DNA of 64,000 nt from an uncultured Acetatifactor sp. GTDB taxonomy: Bacteria > Bacillota > Clostridia > Lachnospirales > Lachnospiraceae. The translations under genes and the position numbers were made by a program. Position 1 is the first letter of the stretch, and each line of letters opens with the position of its first letter. The stretch covers positions 5,497 to 69,496 of the forward strand of contig NZ_CAJUCP010000006.1 of assembly GCF_910585425.1 (NCBI RefSeq), read 5' to 3'. Below the pieces are notes generated by a model, which worked only from the letters and a program-made list of their open reading frames with translations, did no database searches and had not been told where the DNA came from. Of this stretch, positions 34,753 to 42,166 are shown piece by piece.

Positions 34753-34781
34753 TTGACAGCAGATGGAATCTATGGTAGAAT
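34753..34781 (+). promoter_or_regulatory. Promoter of infC-rpmI-rplT
   Basis: TTGACA (34753-34758), a 17-base spacer, TAGAAT (34776-34781). Five A-tracts of 5-7 bases lie just upstream (34710-34745), a likely UP element or curved DNA. Confidence 0.85.
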
Positions 34782-34940
34782 TGCTAAATGTGTGAAGAAC
34801 ACATTGACAAAGCAGAGTATCCGCTCTCACCTTACGGCAATCGGGCCAGTAAGCGTTCACGATATGGATTTCACAGGCAGACAGTGGGCTGCCCTGGGCT
34901 GAATGAGTGAAAGTGGATAGTCATGCTATCCACTTTTCTT
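34782..34940 (+). promoter_or_regulatory. L20-type leader with attenuator hairpin
   Basis: The long 5' leader of the IF3 operon holds a region (about 34800-34905) in the place of the Firmicute L20 leader and ends in an 11-bp hairpin (34910-34920 with 34926-34936) plus T-rich tail, an intrinsic terminator just before the infC ribosome site. In Bacillus, L20 binding to such a leader promotes termination. The mechanism is inferred from family knowledge. Confidence 0.7.
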
Positions 34941-34958
34941 ATGGGGAGGTATAAGACC

Positions 34959-35465
34959 ATTAGCGATTTAATGATTAACGAACAGATTCGGGACAAGGAG
35001 ATTCGCCTGGTTGGCGAAGACGGCGCGCAGCTCGGCGTCATGCCTACGAGGGAGGCTATGAGGATGGCTGAGGAGGCGGGCCTGGACTTGGTAAAGATTG
35101 CCCCCACCGCGAAGCCCCCGGTGTGCAAGATTGTCGATTACGGGAAGTACAAGTATGAGATGGTCAGAAAGGAAAAAGAGGCAAAGAAGAAGCAGAGGAC
35201 CATTGAAATCAAGGAAATCCGCCTCTCCCCCAATATCGACACCAACGACCTGAACACCAAGGTCAACGCCGCCAGGAAGTTCCTGAGCAAGGGCGACAAG
35301 GTGAAGATAACGCTTCGGTTCCGCGGTCGTGAGATGGCCCATATGAACACCAGCAAGCACATCCTGGACGATTTCGCCCAGAGCGTGGCCGATATCGCGG
35401 TGATTGAGAAAGCGCCCAAGGTAGAGGGCAGGAGCATGACCATGTTCCTGACGGAAAAGCGCTAG
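34959..35465 (+). CDS. infC: Translation initiation factor IF-3 (AUU start)
   Basis: A 168-residue IF3 that binds the 30S subunit and checks the start codon. N-domain MINEQIRDKEIRLVGEDG, linker rich in Lys (KEKEAKKKQRTIEIKEIRL) and C-domain KVKITLRFRGREMAH are all present. I place the start at ATT 34959: GGGGAGG (34943-34949) is 9 bases upstream, and the resulting SDLMINEQ aligns with homologues. ATG 34971 has no ribosome site, and ATG 34923 and 34941 lie in the attenuator or ribosome site. An AUU start is the known basis of IF3 autorepression. Confidence 0.93.
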   Translation: MSDLMINEQIRDKEIRLVGEDGAQLGVMPTREAMRMAEEAGLDLVKIAPTAKPPVCKIVDYGKYKYEMVRKEKEAKKKQRTIEIKEIRLSPNIDTNDLNTKVNAARKFLSKGDKVKITLRFRGREMAHMNTSKHILDDFAQSVADIAVIEKAPKVEGRSMTMFLTEKR

Positions 35466-35554
35466 AGCGCAAGGCTTCATATATAAACGGCGTCTGCTGT
35501 AAAGGACCTATCGCCGAGTATATATAGATTATTTAAATTTAGGAGGAAATTGCT

Positions 35555-35755
35555 ATGCCCAAAATGAAGACAAACAGATCTGCTGCAAAGCGTTTTAAAA
35601 TGACCGGAACGGGTAAGCTGAAAAGGAACAAGGCTTACAAGAGCCATATCTTGACCAAGAAGTCTCGCAAGACCAAGCGTAATCTGCGTAAGCCCGCTAT
35701 AACGGACAAGACGAACGAGAAGAACATGAAGAAGATCCTGCCCTACTTGAAATAG
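35555..35755 (+). CDS. rpmI: Ribosomal protein bL35
   Basis: A 66-residue basic large-subunit protein with the family start PKMKTNRSAAKRFKMTGTGK and the end KKILPYLK. AGGAGG precedes the ATG. Second gene of the infC operon. Confidence 0.97.
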   Translation: MPKMKTNRSAAKRFKMTGTGKLKRNKAYKSHILTKKSRKTKRNLRKPAITDKTNEKNMKKILPYLK

Positions 35756-35792
35756 TTACGCAGTATAAATTTGAATCAGGAGGAGATTAAGA

Positions 35793-36149
35793 ATGGCAAG
35801 AATTAAAGGTGGCTTGAACGCCAAGAAAAAACATAAAAGAGTATTGAAGCTCGCAAAGGGCTACAGGGGAGCGAGGAGCAAACAGTACAGGATTGCGAAG
35901 CAGTCCGTCATGAGGGCCCTCGCCACCGCATACAGGGGCAGAAAAGAGAGGAAGCGTCAGTTCAGGCAGCTCTGGATCGCGCGTATCAACGCCGCGGCCA
36001 GGATGAACGGCCTGTCCTACAGCAGGTTCATGTACGGCCTGAAGCTGGCTGAGGTGGAAATCAACAGGAAGATGCTGGCAGAGATGGCAGTGAACGATGC
36101 CGACGGCTTCAAGACGCTGGCAGAGCTGGCCAAGAGCAAGCTGGCATGA
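35793..36149 (+). CDS. rplT: Ribosomal protein bL20
   Basis: A 118-residue 23S-binding assembly protein: ARIKGGLNAKKKHKRVLKLA at the N-terminus and SYSRFMYGLKLAEVEINRKM in the globular C-domain. It is probably also the repressor of this operon through the leader at 34782-34940. AGGAGG lies before the ATG, and a strong terminator follows. Confidence 0.97.
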   Translation: MARIKGGLNAKKKHKRVLKLAKGYRGARSKQYRIAKQSVMRALATAYRGRKERKRQFRQLWIARINAAARMNGLSYSRFMYGLKLAEVEINRKMLAEMAVNDADGFKTLAELAKSKLA

Positions 36150-36156
36150 CCAGGCA

Positions 36157-36190
36157 AACCCCGGGAACAGAGTCTGTCCCGGGGTTTTTT
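36157..36190 (+). terminator. Terminator of infC-rpmI-rplT
   Basis: A 9-bp GC-rich stem (36157-36165 with 36178-36186), extended inside by ACAG/CTGT, followed by six T. Confidence 0.9.
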
Positions 36191-36267
36191 GTAAAAGGCC
36201 TTCTCCGGACAGGGAGGGCGAATAGACGGCAGGGATTCCGGAATGCGGAAACGGGACAGGAGGTAAT

Positions 36268-36798
36268 ATGGAGAAGATTCTGGTAGTGGTAGACATGCAG
36301 AGGGACTTCGTGGACGGAAGCCTGGGGACAAAGGAAGCCCTGGGGATCGTGGACAATGTGGTGTCGAAGATAGAGGGCTTTGAGGGCAGGATATTCGCCA
36401 CTCTGGACACCCATGGCCCGGATTACCTGGAGACGGCGGAGGGGAAAAAGCTCCCTGTGCCCCATTGCATCAAGGACAGCGACGGGTGGCTCCTGAACGA
36501 GAAAGTGATGTACGCCCTGTCGGAGAAAAATTATCGCACTATTGAAAAAGGGACGTTCGGCTCCACGAAGCTGGCGGAGGAGATCGGCAGGGCGGCTGCG
36601 GGCGGCGAGGTGGAAATCCAGTTGGTGGGGCTGTGCACGGACATCTGCGTGGTGTCCAACGCGCTGCTGCTGAAGGCCCATTTCCCGGAGGCGCGCATTT
36701 CCGTGGATGCCGCCTGCTGTGCCGGTGTGACCCCGAAGACCCACGAGGCCGCGCTGGAGACCATGCGGATGTGCCAGATCGATATTCTGGGGGCATAG
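36268..36798 (+). CDS. Isochorismatase-family cysteine hydrolase
   Basis: A 176-residue hydrolase of the nicotinamidase/isochorismatase fold. Catalytic Asp9 (VVVDMQRDFVDGSLG) and Cys127 (GLCTDICVVSNALL) are in place, with a lysine expected near residue 92 (TIEKGTFGS). It may be a nicotinamidase, but the substrate is not certain. AGGAGG precedes the ATG. A metallophosphatase follows 56 bases downstream and may be cotranscribed. Confidence 0.88.
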   Translation: MEKILVVVDMQRDFVDGSLGTKEALGIVDNVVSKIEGFEGRIFATLDTHGPDYLETAEGKKLPVPHCIKDSDGWLLNEKVMYALSEKNYRTIEKGTFGSTKLAEEIGRAAAGGEVEIQLVGLCTDICVVSNALLLKAHFPEARISVDAACCAGVTPKTHEAALETMRMCQIDILGA

Positions 36799-36854
36799 GA
36801 CGGCCGTTGTGGAGCCGCAGGATGCGCCCCGCAGAGCGGAAGGAGGGAGCTTCA

Positions 36855-37433
36855 GTGGCATATTTCTTTATCGCGGACACCCATTTCGGGCATGAGAACG
36901 CGCTGGCCTTTGACAACAGGCCCTTCAAGACCATAGAGGAGCACGACAGGGCCCTGATGGACAACTGGAACAATGCGGTGGGCCCGGAGGACGAGGTGTT
37001 CGTCCTAGGGGACATCAGCTGGCATAATGCCACCAAAACCAATGAGATCCTCGGGGCGCTGAACGGGAAGAAGCATCTGATTGTCGGGAACCACGACAAG
37101 AGGCTGCTGAAGAACAGGGAGTTCCAGTCCCTCTTCATGGAGATCGCGGACTATAAGGAGCTGACGTTCCCCCAGGGGAAGGGCATAGTGCTCAGCCACT
37201 ATCCCATCCCCTGCTTCAACCGCCATTATTACGGCTGGTGCCATCTGTATGGCCATGTCCACATCAGCTTCGAGTGGAACATGATGGAGCGGGTGAAGTA
37301 CGAGATGGAGGCCCTCTACGACAAGCCCTGCCAGATGTTCAACTGCGGCGCCATGATCGACTACATGGGCTATACGCCCAGGACGCTGGAGGAGATTCTG
37401 GAGGGGCAGAGGAAGCCGGAAAAGGCCGTTTAA
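36855..37433 (+). CDS. Calcineurin-like metallophosphatase
   Basis: A 192-residue phosphoesterase. The metal-binding motifs are D-x-H (IADTHFGHENAL), GD (FVLGDISWH), GNHD (LIVGNHDKR), H (VLSHYP) and GHVH (HLYGHVHISF). The start is GTG at 36855, with AGGAGGG 7 bases upstream; upstream in-frame codons overlap the previous gene. Similar short enzymes are annotated as phosphodiesterases with unknown substrates. Confidence 0.9.
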   Translation: MAYFFIADTHFGHENALAFDNRPFKTIEEHDRALMDNWNNAVGPEDEVFVLGDISWHNATKTNEILGALNGKKHLIVGNHDKRLLKNREFQSLFMEIADYKELTFPQGKGIVLSHYPIPCFNRHYYGWCHLYGHVHISFEWNMMERVKYEMEALYDKPCQMFNCGAMIDYMGYTPRTLEEILEGQRKPEKAV

Positions 37434-37462
37434 AAATTTTTTTAAATTTCTGAAAAAAACTA

Positions 37463-37492
37463 TTGGCAAAACGGTATCGGATGTGGTATAAT
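37463..37492 (+). promoter_or_regulatory. Promoter of tRNA-Gly
   Basis: TTGGCA (37463-37468), an 18-base spacer, TATAAT (37487-37492), ending 14 bases before the tRNA. Confidence 0.8.
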
Positions 37493-37506
37493 GACTTTGT
37501 TGTCAG

Positions 37507-37577
37507 GCAGGATTAGTACATTGGTAGTATATCAGCTTCCCAAGCTGAGGAGGCGGGTTCGATTCCCGTATCCTGCT
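37507..37577 (+). tRNA. tRNA-Gly (CCC)
   Basis: A 71-base cloverleaf. The acceptor arms GCAGGAT and ATCCTGC pair fully. The anticodon CCC is at 37539-37541 in loop TTCCCAA, and the T-loop reads TTCGATT. CCA is not encoded. Confidence 0.95.
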
Positions 37578-37597
37578 CTCCATGATAGCAGAGAGAG

Positions 37598-37631
37598 AAG
37601 AACAGTCAAAGCGGTTTGGCTGTTCTTTTTT
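37598..37631 (+). terminator. Terminator of tRNA-Gly
   Basis: Stem AAGAACAG (37598-37605) with CTGTTCTT, inner CAAA/TTTG, followed by a T run. Confidence 0.85.
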
Positions 37632-37645
37632 GTTCCATGCTCAGC

Positions 37646-37677
37646 AAAACCCGCAGACATGGATGCCTGCGGGTTTT
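37646..37677 (-). terminator. Terminator of tRNA-Asn
   Basis: A perfect 11-bp stem (37646-37656 with 37667-37677) with T run on the minus strand. Confidence 0.8.
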
Positions 37678-37705
37678 CTGGCCACCGCTCCTGCGGCGGG
37701 CCGCG

Positions 37706-37777
37706 CTCCCCGAGTTGGGCTCGAACCAACAACCCCTCGGTTAACAGCCGAGTGCTCTACCATTGAGCTATCGAGGA
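37706..37777 (-). tRNA. tRNA-Asn (GTT)
   Basis: A 72-base cloverleaf on the minus strand beginning TCCTCGATAGCTC, with anticodon GTT in loop CTGTTAA, T-loop TTCGAGC and acceptor TCGGGGA plus G73. CCA is not encoded. It faces tRNA-Gly across two back-to-back terminators. Confidence 0.95.
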
Positions 37778-37857
37778 TCGTCTGAGGGACTTCTTCCGTC
37801 CATCTGTACTATAATATGCCCTCTTTAGCCCGTATTATACATCCACAGGATATTTTT

Positions 37858-38217
37858 TTATTCCGGCGGTTCCCCGTACAGATGCTTCATGTACTTCACG
37901 AAGTCCACCACGGAGTTCCGGGCCTCCGGCTTCAGCTCCAGAACGGTATTAATGATGTCCTGTACGGTGAAATCTATGGCCACGCGCCGGCGCAGGGCCT
38001 CGGGAGGACAGCGGTATTCCGTGCGCCCCAGCAGATAGTCCGTAGTGACATCGTAGAATTCCGCCAACCGGCTCAGCATCATCAGGTCAGGGGCGTGCAC
38101 ACAGTTTTCATAGCTGGAGAGAGCGCTTACGGACAGGTTCAGGATCGCGGCCAACTGTTTTTGGCCCAGGCCTTTTTCTCTGCGCAGCTGTGCCAGCGTC
38201 GCACCAATGTCTCTCAT
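37858..38217 (-). CDS. XRE-family regulator (paralogue A)
   Basis: A 119-residue regulator. Residues 1-65 form a Cro/C1-type helix-turn-helix (LGQKQLAAILNLSVSALSSYEN). The C-terminal half, with TTDYLLGRTEYRCPPE and VVDFVKYMKHL, is shared with the gene at 59277-59657; about two thirds of positions are identical by eye. The ATG at 38217 has GGAGG on the minus strand; the frame extends further upstream without a better site. A strong inverted repeat at 38281-38311 lies in its upstream region and may be its operator. Confidence 0.9.
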   Translation of the reverse strand: MRDIGATLAQLRREKGLGQKQLAAILNLSVSALSSYENCVHAPDLMMLSRLAEFYDVTTDYLLGRTEYRCPPEALRRRVAIDFTVQDIINTVLELKPEARNSVVDFVKYMKHLYGEPPE

Positions 38218-38280
38218 GAAATGCCGCCTCCCTTTTCTCTTCTGTATTGGCAATGCGGAATGTTTACATAACGTAAATAT

Positions 38281-38311
38281 TATTTTAATATATTTTAGAG
38301 ATATTAAAATA
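38281..38311. promoter_or_regulatory. AT-rich inverted repeat upstream of XRE gene
   Basis: A perfect 11-bp inverted repeat, TATTTTAATAT (38281-38291) and ATATTAAAATA (38301-38311). A smaller one, TTTAC/GTAAA, is at 38263-38277. Both lie between the divergent XRE and NhaC genes. Confidence 0.6.
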
Positions 38312-38499
38312 GTGTTTCATGGATGCAATAATATTAATATTGAATTCCTCGAATAGTAAAAAATGATGACAATATTCCAGGGCGGGCTGGCCGAAACAGC
38401 TTGTCCTGTTCTGGAAAATCCTGTATAATGGACGGAAGGCCGTATATGCCCGCCATGTGCGGGAAGGATGCGGGAATGGAAGACAAGGAGGGAATCTGC

Positions 38500-40014
38500 A
38501 TGGGACTGGAAATGATAGAGGCGGGATGGCTGTCCATTCTGCCGCCATTGATTGCGATTACGCTGGCATTGATCAGCAAGGAGGTGTATTCCTCCCTGTT
38601 TCTGGGGATATTCTCGGGGATGTGCATTTACTGCTTCTGCACAGGGGGGAATATCCTGCAGGCGGTTACATATGTGTTCGACATGCTGGCGGCGAAGATC
38701 GGGCAGAACGGCTACATGATCATCTTCCTGGTGCTGCTGGGGTCTCTGGTGGTGATAGTCACCAGGTCCGGAGGCTCGGACGCCTACGGGCAGTGGGCGG
38801 GGAAGCGGATCAAAAGCAAAAGAAACGCCAAGCTGGCCACTGCCGCGCTGGGGCTTATGATTTTCGTGGACGACGGGTTCAACTGCCTTACGGTGGGGAC
38901 CGTGATGCGGCCCATTACGGACAAATGCCGGATTTCCAGGGAGAAGCTGGCCTATCTGCTGGACGCCACGGCCGCGCCGGTGTGCATCATCGCGCCGATC
39001 TCCAGTTGGGCGGTGGCGGTGGCCTCGGAGGTGGAGGAGGCCGGAGGCCTGAACGCCTTTGTGCGGACGATTCCCTATAATCTGTACGCTATTTTGACGA
39101 TCGTCATGGTGTTTGCCTTATGCTTCACGGATTTCGACTTCGGCCCCATGGAAAAAGCGGAGGCCGGCAGAGAAGAAAGACGGCCTGACGCAGCAGAAGA
39201 GACGCTTAAGCAAAAGCGGGGGACGGTGCTGGATCTGGCGCTGCCTGTGGTGACGCTGATCGTGTGCGCGATTCTGGGAATGGCATATGTGGGCGGGTTC
39301 TTCGCGGGCACGGGCAAGGCCTTCACGGAGGCCATCGGGGAGAATCCCACGGCGGGCCTTACCCTGGGGACCTTCGCGGCATTGGTGGTGGCATTGGCCC
39401 TGTACCTGCCCAGGCGCATCATGAGCCTGCGGGAATTCATGACAGGGATTATCGACGGAATCAAGACCATGATCCCCGCCCTGACCATACTGATCCTGGC
39501 ATGGGGGCTGGGCGGCGTGTGCCGGGAGATGATCGGGACCGGCATTTTCGTCAGCCAGTTCGTCAGCGCGGCGAAGCTTCCCTTTGGCGTCCTGCCGGCC
39601 ATCGTGTTCGCCGTGGCGGCTTTCCTGTCCTTCTCCATGGGGACGGCCTGGGGGACGTTCGGCATCCTGCTGCCCATCGTGTCCATGATGTGCGCCGGAG
39701 GCGAGGGCGCTGCCGTCCTGATTCCCGCCCTGGGGGCCACGCTGGCGGGTTCCGTGTACGGCGACCACTGCTCGCCCATCTCCGACACCACCATCCTGGC
39801 CTCCACCGGGGCACAGTGCGAGCATCTGCGCCATGTGGAGACCCAGCTTCCCTATGCCACGCTGGTGGCGGTGGTGTGCTTCTTCGGGTATCTGGTGGCC
39901 GGATTCTCCGGGAACGCGTGGATTACGATTCTGTCGTCGGTCGTGCTGCTGCTGGGGGCGCTTGGGGGGATTGCTTTCCGGGGGAAGAAGAGAAGAGGGC
40001 GTGGAAAGCGTTGA
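38500..40014 (+). CDS. Na+/H+ antiporter, NhaC family
   Basis: A 504-residue carrier with about eleven membrane helices. It begins WLSILPPLIAITLALISKEVYSSL and contains LMIFVDDGFNCLTVGTVMRP and AGSVYGDHCSPISDTTIL, the typical NhaC/YheL conserved patches with acidic residues in the membrane. It exchanges sodium (or another cation or amine) for protons. ATG 38500 has AAGGAGGG 8 bases upstream; earlier in-frame starts at 38476 and 38401 are weaker. Confidence 0.92.
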   Translation: MGLEMIEAGWLSILPPLIAITLALISKEVYSSLFLGIFSGMCIYCFCTGGNILQAVTYVFDMLAAKIGQNGYMIIFLVLLGSLVVIVTRSGGSDAYGQWAGKRIKSKRNAKLATAALGLMIFVDDGFNCLTVGTVMRPITDKCRISREKLAYLLDATAAPVCIIAPISSWAVAVASEVEEAGGLNAFVRTIPYNLYAILTIVMVFALCFTDFDFGPMEKAEAGREERRPDAAEETLKQKRGTVLDLALPVVTLIVCAILGMAYVGGFFAGTGKAFTEAIGENPTAGLTLGTFAALVVALALYLPRRIMSLREFMTGIIDGIKTMIPALTILILAWGLGGVCREMIGTGIFVSQFVSAAKLPFGVLPAIVFAVAAFLSFSMGTAWGTFGILLPIVSMMCAGGEGAAVLIPALGATLAGSVYGDHCSPISDTTILASTGAQCEHLRHVETQLPYATLVAVVCFFGYLVAGFSGNAWITILSSVVLLLGALGGIAFRGKKRRGRGKR

Positions 40015-40047
40015 GGAATGCCTGGAGAGGGCACCGCTTCATGGCAG

Positions 40048-40082
40048 AATCCGCAGGGCAGACATCAGCCTCTGCGGATTTT
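40048..40082. terminator. Terminator between NhaC and kinase genes
   Basis: A 9-bp stem AATCCGCAG (40048-40056) with CTGCGGATT (40072-40080), followed by T on the plus strand. It overlaps the 3' end of the convergent kinase gene. Confidence 0.7.
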
Positions 40083-41393
40083 CGGGGACATAGAGACGGC
40101 GGCTGCGGCAGCTCCGTAAGCGGCCTCCTCCTGGTGGGCCACGACGGCGAGGGGCATTCCGAAGCGGGCCCGGAGGATGTCTTGGAGTGCAGGGTTCCTG
40201 CGGACACCGTTGCCGGAGGCCATGAGCCTGGCGGGGGAGAGCCCGGTCCCGGTCTGAATCGTATGGTACAGGCCGTAAAGCTCCTGGGCCATGCCGTCCA
40301 GGACCCCGCGTATCAGGGAGGCGGGGCGGAAATTGTCCAGGCGGATTCCGCTGACGGAGCCGGTCTCCCGGGGATTTTCCCTGATGCCCAGGAAAGCGGT
40401 GCGGACTGTCCAGCTCTCGTCAGGGTCCTCCTGCCTGTCCAGCAGTTCTCTCATGACATCATACTGGGGCACATCCGCCCCGCCTGCCGCCGCCGCATAT
40501 TCTCTGAAGAACCGCTCCAGGGCCGCATAGGCGCTGCCGCCGCACAGGGCTGCCCCCACCAGCAGATAGCTGTCCCCGGTGAAGGGCCTGGCCTCGATGC
40601 CCTCACCCTGGAAGCAGGTATGGGACAGCACGGAAATCTGGGAGCCTGTCCCGATGTTCACCAGCCCACAGTCGCGGTCCTCGCCCACGGAGCCCAGGAA
40701 GCTGGCCTGATTGTCCCCTATGGAGACGCAGACGGGGATGCCGCGGAAAGCGCCCAGCGGCAGGAGTTCTTTCGTGACAGAGGGCAGGAAATCCGGGGAG
40801 ACGCCCCATTCTTTTACGATATCCCACAGAAAATCATTCGCCTTACAGTCATACAGGCCCAGGCTTGCGGCCTGGCTGATATGGAGAAGGGGAGCGCCGC
40901 GCCCTGTCAGCGCCATGCCCACATAGTCGGCTATGGTACACAGGGAGACCGCTTCCGCCGGGACGAGGCCTTTCTTCAGATTGTACAGATGGGTGGCCAG
41001 GCCGTAGCCGGTAGCCAGTTTTACGCCGCATGCCTCGTCCAGGCAGCGGCAGACGCTCATTCCACTGTCATAGTCAGGCAGGTTCCCCCGCCCGTCCTGC
41101 CATGTGTAGAGCGGGCTCACCGCGCGGCCGCTCCTGTCCAGGTAGAGGATGCCGTGCATCTGGCCGGTGAGGCCGATAGCGGCCACATCGCTGCAGGCAG
41201 AGAGCAGCCCCTCCAGAGCCGGGAAGACTTTTGCCAGGATGGCTGCGGGATCCTGAAGCCTTTCCCAGGGGCGGGCGCTGGGAAGGAAGGTATCGTTGGG
41301 GAGCGTGACGGCTTGGATGAGCGTGCCGTCCGGGAAGCCTGCGAGGACGAGGCTGATGCTGGTGGTTCCGATGTCGATGCCGATGCTTTTCAT
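40065..41393 (-). CDS. FGGY-family sugar kinase (sedoheptulokinase-like)
   Basis: A 442-residue actin-fold kinase. The ATP-site start IGIDIGTTSISLVL, the GLTGQMHGILYLD loop, the phosphate-2 region VNIGTGSQISVL and ASGNGVRRNPALQDILRARF are all present. It is shorter than typical xylulokinases (about 500) and closest in feel to sedoheptulokinases; the substrate is not proven. AAGGAG lies before the ATG. No transporter is adjacent. Confidence 0.86.
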   Translation of the reverse strand: MKSIGIDIGTTSISLVLAGFPDGTLIQAVTLPNDTFLPSARPWERLQDPAAILAKVFPALEGLLSACSDVAAIGLTGQMHGILYLDRSGRAVSPLYTWQDGRGNLPDYDSGMSVCRCLDEACGVKLATGYGLATHLYNLKKGLVPAEAVSLCTIADYVGMALTGRGAPLLHISQAASLGLYDCKANDFLWDIVKEWGVSPDFLPSVTKELLPLGAFRGIPVCVSIGDNQASFLGSVGEDRDCGLVNIGTGSQISVLSHTCFQGEGIEARPFTGDSYLLVGAALCGGSAYAALERFFREYAAAAGGADVPQYDVMRELLDRQEDPDESWTVRTAFLGIRENPRETGSVSGIRLDNFRPASLIRGVLDGMAQELYGLYHTIQTGTGLSPARLMASGNGVRRNPALQDILRARFGMPLAVVAHQEEAAYGAAAAAVSMSPKIRRG

Positions 41394-41583
41394 GGGAGGC
41401 TCCTTTGCTGCGGATGAATTTCGGTGGACTGTTATGGATATTTTACAACGAAATGTAAGAAATGAGAAGGGAAAAGATGAAAGGTATTGAAAAGAACAGT
41501 GCCCATGGTGTATAGTAGGAAGTGGAACGAGGCTGCCTTTACGGAGGGCTGCTCTGATAAACTAAGCAGGGAGTTTGTGGAAG

Positions 41584-42090
41584 ATGGAGAACGCGGATTG
41601 GCGGGATATCCATATCGAATTGTTGAACGAAGCGAACACGGAAGAACTGAAAAGAATCCACCGGGAAGATGTCAGTGAAGCCTTTGTGGACTCGGTGGAA
41701 ACCATTGCGGAAGTCACACAATACGGAATCGACCATCACTGCATCGGACATACTTATGCGATAAAGTATAAAGAGTCCTACATCGGGCTTATCTTATTAG
41801 GGGAGGCGTTGGAATGGGAGACGGATCCCGCTGAAATGAAAGGAACCCCGTTCTACCGGCTCATGGGCTTTGTAATCGACAGGCGCTACCGGAATGGGGG
41901 GATAGGCTCTTATGTGCTGGAAAAGGTAATCAGGGAATGCTATCAGGAATTCGGCATCCGCCCGATTTCCCTTGGCTGCCATAGGGACAACCGCCAAGCA
42001 GCGGCCTTTTATGAAAGACATGGCTTTGTGAGGACGCAGGCCATGGAAGGTGATGACTATTATTACCTGAGATATCAGGAACAGACATAG
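41584..42090 (+). CDS. GNAT-family N-acetyltransferase
   Basis: A 168-residue acetyltransferase. The acetyl-CoA loop is visible in RRYRNGGIGSYVLEKVI, followed by the beta-bulge region ISLGCHRDNRQAAAFYERHGF. The substrate is unknown. AGGGAG lies 10 bases before ATG 41584; the in-frame TTG at 41575 is less likely. Base composition is a little more AT-rich than the neighbours. Confidence 0.9.
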   Translation: MENADWRDIHIELLNEANTEELKRIHREDVSEAFVDSVETIAEVTQYGIDHHCIGHTYAIKYKESYIGLILLGEALEWETDPAEMKGTPFYRLMGFVIDRRYRNGGIGSYVLEKVIRECYQEFGIRPISLGCHRDNRQAAAFYERHGFVRTQAMEGDDYYYLRYQEQT

Positions 42091-42166
42091 AGGAGAATTT
42101 TTGGGAAAGGAAGGATTTCCGCAGGAGGGACAGTGCGTCTGCGGAGATTGGAACAGGAGGTCAATT

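Noticed and set aside
37507..37777. Integration site at the tRNA pair
   Set aside because: No integrase, direct repeat of a tRNA end, or foreign gene block is seen beside the tRNAs.
39264..41417. 717-codon plus-strand frame across NhaC and the FGGY kinase
   Set aside because: Frame-shifted shadow of two clear genes, with no recognisable motif.
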